NCBI RefSeq assembly: GCF_002751875.1 | Contig: NZ_NMZM01000003.1 | Coordinates: 310,001 to 374,000, forward strand | Length of the DNA: 64,000 bases | Origin: Oceaniglobus indicus | Lineage (GTDB): Bacteria; Pseudomonadota; Alphaproteobacteria; Rhodobacterales; Rhodobacteraceae | Direction: 5' to 3' | In this document: positions 59,637 to 64,000 of the stretch, in pieces | Numbering within the stretch: the stretch's first letter is position 1 | Layout of the letters: each line of letters begins with the position of its first letter | Position numbers and translations under genes: made by a program | Notes under the pieces: model-generated | The model's database searches: none | Seen by the model: only the letters and a program-made list of their open reading frames with translations | What the model was told of the DNA's origin: nothing

Positions 59637-59798
59637 GACTCACCCAATTTTTATCTCACCCATCGTCTTTCTAGCACCGATTCCTTCCCAATCCGCTAAT
59701 CGCACAATTCGACGCAAACACTTCTCGGGTTTGCGCCTTGCGTCCCGCTGGCCCTGCGCCCTAAAGTCCGGCTCGAACGGAACAGGAGCGGCAGTCAC

Positions 59799-60674
59799 AT
59801 GGATATCCAACGGGTCGGCATCGTGGGCGCGGGACAGATGGGCAACGGCATCGCCCATGTGTTTGCGCTGGCCGGATATGATGTTCTGATGACCGATATC
59901 AGCCAGGAATCGCTGGATCGTGCCCGCGCCCTGATCGATGGCAATCTTGAACGGCAGGTCACGCGCGAAAAGATCACGGCCGAAGACAAGGCAACCGCCA
60001 TGGCGCGCATAACCTCGACGCTGAAGCTCAGCGATCTGGGCCAGAGCGATCTGGTCATCGAGGCCGCGACCGAACGCGAAACCGTCAAGAACGCGATTTT
60101 CGAGGATCTGGTGCCGCACCTGAAGCCGACGACGATCCTGACCTCGAACACCTCGTCGATCTCGATCACGCGGCTGGCGTCACGGACCGACCGGCCGGAA
60201 AAGTTCATGGGGTTCCATTTCATGAACCCGGTGCCGGTGATGCAACTGGTCGAGTTGATCCGCGGCATCGCGACGGACAAGGAAACCTTCGACCTCCTTC
60301 ACGGCGTCGTCGAGCGGCTGGGCAAGACGGCCGCGACGGCCGAGGATTTCCCGGCCTTCATCGTCAACCGCATCCTGATGCCGATGATCAACGAGGCCGT
60401 CTATACCCTGTATGAAGGCGTCGGAAACGTGTCGTCCATCGACCTGGCCATGAAGCTGGGCACGAACCACCCCATGGGGCCCTTGGAACTGGCCGATTTC
60501 ATCGGGCTGGACACCTGCCTGGCGATCATGAATGTGCTGCACGACGGGTTGGCCGATACCAAATACCGTCCCTGCCCGTTGCTGACCAAATACGTCGAGG
60601 CCGGGTGGCTGGGCCGCAAGAGCGGGCGCGGCTTCTATGATTATCGCGGCGACACGCCGGTGCCGACACGTTAG
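59799..60674 (+). CDS. hbd: 3-hydroxybutyryl-CoA dehydrogenase
   Basis: It oxidises (S)-3-hydroxybutyryl-CoA to acetoacetyl-CoA with NAD(P). The 291-residue product has the Rossmann motif VGIVGAGQMGNGIAHVFA. The catalytic HFMNPVPVMQLVEL carries the active His, and the C-terminal domain has NHPMGPLELADFIGLDTCL. AGGAG precedes the ATG. Fatty-acid or butanoate oxidation fits the nearby etfBA. Confidence 0.95.
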   Translation: MDIQRVGIVGAGQMGNGIAHVFALAGYDVLMTDISQESLDRARALIDGNLERQVTREKITAEDKATAMARITSTLKLSDLGQSDLVIEAATERETVKNAIFEDLVPHLKPTTILTSNTSSISITRLASRTDRPEKFMGFHFMNPVPVMQLVELIRGIATDKETFDLLHGVVERLGKTAATAEDFPAFIVNRILMPMINEAVYTLYEGVGNVSSIDLAMKLGTNHPMGPLELADFIGLDTCLAIMNVLHDGLADTKYRPCPLLTKYVEAGWLGRKSGRGFYDYRGDTPVPTR

Positions 60675-60677
60675 GCG

Positions 60678-62663
60678 TCAGTTGCCGCGCAACAGGTCCA
60701 GCAGGCGCGACTTCGCCTCCTCCTCGAGCGATTTCTTCAGCACGTCCTCGATCCGCTCATCCTCGCCGATCTGAACGCCCAGTTCCCTGGCGATCCTTTC
60801 CTTGACCTTCGCCTTGGCCTGATCCTCCAGCGCGCGCCCCTCGTCCTTGAGGTTCTCGCGCGCCAGGGCTTCCAGATCCAGCCGCACCTTGGGCGCCGCC
60901 CAGGGCCCGCGCACCGTCACCGGGACGCGCAGACCGTCGTCGCCCAGAAGGCGCGCTTCGATCCGGTAATCCAGCGTGCGTTCGCCGATATCCGCCTGCC
61001 CCGCACCGGATGCCGAAAGCAGCGGCGCCAGAAACGCAAGGTCATCGTTGCGCAACACGCCGTCGCGTATCGTGAAGCTTCCCGAGATCCTGTCAAAGAT
61101 GGTCTTCGCCCCCTTGCCGACGTGATTGAGATCCAGCGTGCGCAGCATTCCGGCCAGGTCCAGTCCGATCAGCTCGCCCGCCGAGGTCGAAAAACGGCCC
61201 TCGCCCTCAAGCGAGCCCATCAGCGCTTTCATCGAGTTGCCGACACCCAGAACGTTCAGCGCCAAATCACCGCGCGCATTCAACCGATCGAAGCCCAGAA
61301 ATTCGGACAGCAACGCTGAAATGCCCAGGGCTGACCCATTCACGTCCACCCGGCTGGACAATCCGCCGCGCCCATTGACCACGACCGACCCGGAAACGCG
61401 CCCGTCATAGGCCTTGATCTCGCGGATCTCGACCACGGCCCGGCCACGATCCAGCGAGGTGAAGAGATCCGTACGCCCCAGTTTCGTGGCGCCCAGCGTC
61501 ACGGCGTCCGCGACGAGGGCCAGCCGCGCGTCGATCAGATGCAGCGCGCTGACATCGATGGGCGCACTCGACCAGCCGCTGGCGGAGATGTCCGGTTCAC
61601 CGGCGGCGACGAATTTGTCGGCAGGTGGCGCATCGACCCGGCGCAGGGTGCGCGACAGATCCAGGGATGGTGTGACAAGTTTGGCGTTCAGGACCGGCCG
61701 CTCGCCGCCCATCGTCAGGTCGGCGGCGCCGCGGAAGGTGGTCGCGTCCAGGGTCAGCGTCGTGTCGCGCAGGTTGAGCGTGCCGGGCGTGACGGTCAGA
61801 TCACCCTGCACCGTGAATGCCTCCGCCCCCAGACCCGTGGGCAATTCGACATCCGCGATACCCAGCGCACGGGTGACGGCGGCCAGGTCGCCGAAGTCAC
61901 CGGCCAGCCGCCCGGCCAGCGCCGGCGGATTCAAACCACCCCGACCGTTCAATGACAGGCTTGTGCCACCGGCAGCGACGTTCACGGCCAGCGGAACGGC
62001 GCCGCCATCGAAGAAGACAGCCAAACCGTCGATATGGCCTTTCGCCGTGACACGCTGACCATTCGACAGTCCCCGCAGATCGAAGGTGCTGCGCCCGTCG
62101 ACACCGGGGACGGCAAGATCCAGATCGACCGAAGAGACCACGCGATCGACACCCGCCTGTGCATCGACGAATTGCAGACTGCCTTGGCGCAGCACCGCCT
62201 TGTCGAGACTGAAGGTCGACCAACGCGCCGGCGTCGTCTCTGCCGGCGGCGCGGGCGCGGGCGACGCTTCGGTCTGCACGCGGCCCAAGGTCCAGTTGCC
62301 GATACCGTCGCGGCCGATCTCCAACAGGATGTCGGGCGCGGTTGCGGCGATTTCCGTGATGCGAACCTCACCGGTCAGAAGCGACAGCGCGTCAACGCCG
62401 ACCTTCAGGCGTTGCGCCCGAAACATGGGGCCGCGATCCGACCAGGGGGCGTTGGCCACCGCGACACCATCGGCCGTGACACCCAGCACCGGCCAGAGGG
62501 TCGGCCGCACGTCCCCCGAAATGGTCAGGGCGCGGCCGGTTGCGGTCTCGAATCGCTCGGCCACCAGCGCGGCGATCCGTTCGGCGGGAACCAGGAACAG
62601 GGCGGCCAATGCCAGCACGACGACGACAACAACGGCCAGGAGCCCCCCGAAAATCCACCGCAT
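60678..62663 (-). CDS. AsmA-family protein
   Basis: This 661-residue envelope protein starts with a single N-terminal membrane helix (IFGGLLAVVVVVVLALAALF). A long beta-rich domain follows, with the typical AsmA opening PAERIAALVAERFETATGR and a conserved C-terminal AsmA_2 region (RVSGSVVVNGRGGLSSRVDV to about 560). AsmA relatives are proposed lipid-transfer bridges in the envelope. Its stop is four bases from the hbd stop (convergent). Confidence 0.85.
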   Translation of the reverse strand: MRWIFGGLLAVVVVVVLALAALFLVPAERIAALVAERFETATGRALTISGDVRPTLWPVLGVTADGVAVANAPWSDRGPMFRAQRLKVGVDALSLLTGEVRITEIAATAPDILLEIGRDGIGNWTLGRVQTEASPAPAPPAETTPARWSTFSLDKAVLRQGSLQFVDAQAGVDRVVSSVDLDLAVPGVDGRSTFDLRGLSNGQRVTAKGHIDGLAVFFDGGAVPLAVNVAAGGTSLSLNGRGGLNPPALAGRLAGDFGDLAAVTRALGIADVELPTGLGAEAFTVQGDLTVTPGTLNLRDTTLTLDATTFRGAADLTMGGERPVLNAKLVTPSLDLSRTLRRVDAPPADKFVAAGEPDISASGWSSAPIDVSALHLIDARLALVADAVTLGATKLGRTDLFTSLDRGRAVVEIREIKAYDGRVSGSVVVNGRGGLSSRVDVNGSALGISALLSEFLGFDRLNARGDLALNVLGVGNSMKALMGSLEGEGRFSTSAGELIGLDLAGMLRTLDLNHVGKGAKTIFDRISGSFTIRDGVLRNDDLAFLAPLLSASGAGQADIGERTLDYRIEARLLGDDGLRVPVTVRGPWAAPKVRLDLEALARENLKDEGRALEDQAKAKVKERIARELGVQIGEDERIEDVLKKSLEEEAKSRLLDLLRGN

Positions 62664-62908
62664 CCGCCACTCTCCACCGTTTTCGCGAGCCTAGTCCAAG
62701 CGCGACGGCGCACGCAACATCTTGCGGTGACACGCAACCGAACCGATCCAAAGGCGGCGCAAGCGCCACGCGATTTGCCCTGCGGGCGGTTTGGCGGTCG
62801 TGGCTGACGGCGGGTTGCCCATGCACCGCCAACACCTGCTGCGGATTTTTCATCAGCGCGCTGCGTCAGGAATGGCCAAACCTCCCGTAGTTGCGATATA
62901 GCGGCGCA

Positions 62909-64000
62909 ATGTCACAAAACCCACCCGACCTGCGCCCCGATCTGGCCCCCCGCGCCCGTATCCAGGACGCCGCACCCGCACCCGCCCGGCCAGCCGGCAA
63001 GCGCCCGCGCCGCCAGCCCACCATCGGCATGGTTTCGTTGGGATGTCCCAAGGCGTTGGTCGATTCCGAACGCATCCTGACCCGGCTGCGGGCCGAAGGC
63101 TATGCCATCTCACCGGATTACGCCGGTTCGGACGCGGTGATCGTCAACACGTGCGGTTTTCTCGATTCGGCCCGGGTCGAGAGCCTGGAAACGATCGGCG
63201 AGGCGCTGGCGGAAAACGGGCGCGTCATCGTGACCGGCTGCCTGGGGGCCGATCCCGAATACATCACGGGGGCGCATCCCCGGGTTCTGGCCGTCACCGG
63301 CCCGCATCAATACGAACAGGTGCTGGACGCCGTTCACGCCGCCGTGCCGCCCGATCCCGATCCGTTCATCGATCTGCTGCCCGCCAGCGGCGTGTCGCTG
63401 ACGCCGCGGCATTTCAGCTATCTCAAGATCTCCGAGGGCTGCAACCACAAGTGCAAGTTCTGCATCATCCCCGACATGCGGGGCCGCCTTGTGTCGCGCC
63501 CGGCCCATGCCGTCCTGCGCGAGGCCGAGCGACTGGTGGAGGCCGGGGTGAGGGAGCTTCTGGTCATCAGCCAGGACACCAGCGCCTATGGCGTCGATCT
63601 GAAGCACGCGGAAACCCAGGGCCATCGCGCCCACATCACCGATCTGGCGCGCGATCTGGGATCGCTCGGGGCTTGGGTGCGCCTTCACTATGTCTATCCC
63701 TATCCCCATGTGCGCGATCTCATTCCGCTGATGGCCGAGGGGCTGGTGTTGCCGTATCTGGATATCCCGTTCCAGCACGCCCATCCCGCCACGTTGAAAC
63801 GCATGGCACGCCCGGCCGCGGCGGCGCGAACGCTGGACGAGATCGCGGCCTGGCGTGCGATCTGCCCCGAGATCACGCTGCGCTCGACCTTCATCGTCGG
63901 TTATCCCGGAGAGACCGAGGCCGAATTCCAGACCCTTCTCGATTGGCTGGACGAGGCACAACTGGACCGGGTCGGCTGTTTTCAATACGAGGACGTCGCC
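62909..64000 (+). CDS. rimO: Ribosomal protein S12 methylthiotransferase RimO (5' part, runs off the window)
   Basis: RimO is a radical-SAM enzyme that adds a methylthio group to an Asp of S12 (Asp89 counting Met, in the rpsL product of this window). The visible 364 codons include an N-terminal extension of about 35 residues (Pro/Ala/Arg-rich). The UPF0004 domain begins [18 protein letters not shown] and has two further Cys (NTCGF and VTGCLGA). The radical-SAM core has [18 protein letters not shown]. The C-terminal TRAM domain is beyond the edge. Confidence 0.93.
   Translation, partial: MSQNPPDLRPDLAPRARIQDAAPAPARPAGKRPRRQPTIGMVSLGCPKALVDSERILTRLRAEGYAISPDYAGSDAVIVNTCGFLDSARVESLETIGEALAENGRVIVTGCLGADPEYITGAHPRVLAVTGPHQYEQVLDAVHAAVPPDPDPFIDLLPASGVSLTPRHFSYLKISEGCNHKCKFCIIPDMRGRLVSRPAHAVLREAERLVEAGVRELLVISQDTSAYGVDLKHAETQGHRAHITDLARDLGSLGAWVRLHYVYPYPHVRDLIPLMAEGLVLPYLDIPFQHAHPATLKRMARPAAAARTLDEIAAWRAICPEITLRSTFIVGYPGETEAEFQTLLDWLDEAQLDRVGCFQYEDVA

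Overview
The window is a high-GC alphaproteobacterial chromosome segment, most likely from the Rhodobacterales (Roseobacter/Rhodobacter group). The support is the gene order tRNA-Trp-secE-nusG-rplKAJL-rpoBC, the cobO-type/etfBA/hbd block, a DUF6473 protein, a 66-residue SecE, a zinc-lid adenylate kinase and the codon usage. No rRNA or CRISPR array is visible.

Nearly the whole ribosomal-protein / RNA-polymerase superlocus lies on the minus strand, so it reads from right to left: tRNA-Trp, secE, nusG, rplK, rplA, rplJ, rplL, rpoB, rpoC; then rpsL, rpsG, fusA, tuf, rpsJ, rplC, rplD, rplW, rplB, rpsS, rplV, rpsC, rplP; then rpmC, rpsQ, rplN, rplX, rplE, rpsN, rpsH, rplF, rplR, rpsE, rpmD; then rplO, secY, adk, rpsM, rpsK, rpoA, rplQ. 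A second tuf copy lies at 49.4-50.6 kb and differs from the first by two silent bases.

The superlocus is broken in three places. (a) Between rpoC and rpsL there is a deletion-bearing IS66 element (33764-35244) and an EamA-type exporter. (b) Between rplP and rpmC (20.7-22.9 kb) there are a secreted lysozyme-like protein, a 2OG-Fe(II) oxygenase-like protein and a DUF465 protein. (c) Between rpmD and rplO there is a 10-kb metabolic island (6.6-16.3 kb). Good hairpin-plus-T terminators follow rpoC, rplP, rpmD and rplQ, and sigma70-like promoters with 17-bp spacers precede rplO and rpsL, so the pieces look like separate transcription units. Two more terminator-like hairpins sit inside the units, at rplW-rplB and rplR-rpsE.

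The 10-kb island has two converging operons whose stop codons share one CTAG. The minus operon has seven tightly packed or overlapping genes: a GntR regulator, an ADP-ribosylglycohydrolase-family hydrolase, a PfkB-family kinase and a complete PotDBCA-type ABC importer. The regulator/hydrolase/kinase trio matches the E. coli yegW-yegU-yegV set, with an ABC importer in place of the YegT permease. The plus operon has an L-rhamnose-mutarotase-like protein, an isochorismatase-family hydrolase and a GH63-like glycosidase. Together they suggest uptake, hydrolysis and phosphorylation of a glycoside or nucleoside-like compound. The substrate is unknown, and this is the most novel system I see here.

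The right flank (47.7-64 kb) holds a DUF892 ferritin-like protein, a ZntB/CorA transporter, tuf copy 2, a lipoprotein, parC, an SH3b protein, an SDR, a HIG1-like twin-membrane protein, cobalamin adenosyltransferase, etfBA, periplasmic Cu/Zn SOD, a DUF6473 protein, 3-hydroxybutyryl-CoA dehydrogenase, an AsmA protein and the start of rimO, whose family target is ribosomal protein S12 (rpsL, also in this window). The left edge is a decayed IS3-family remnant.
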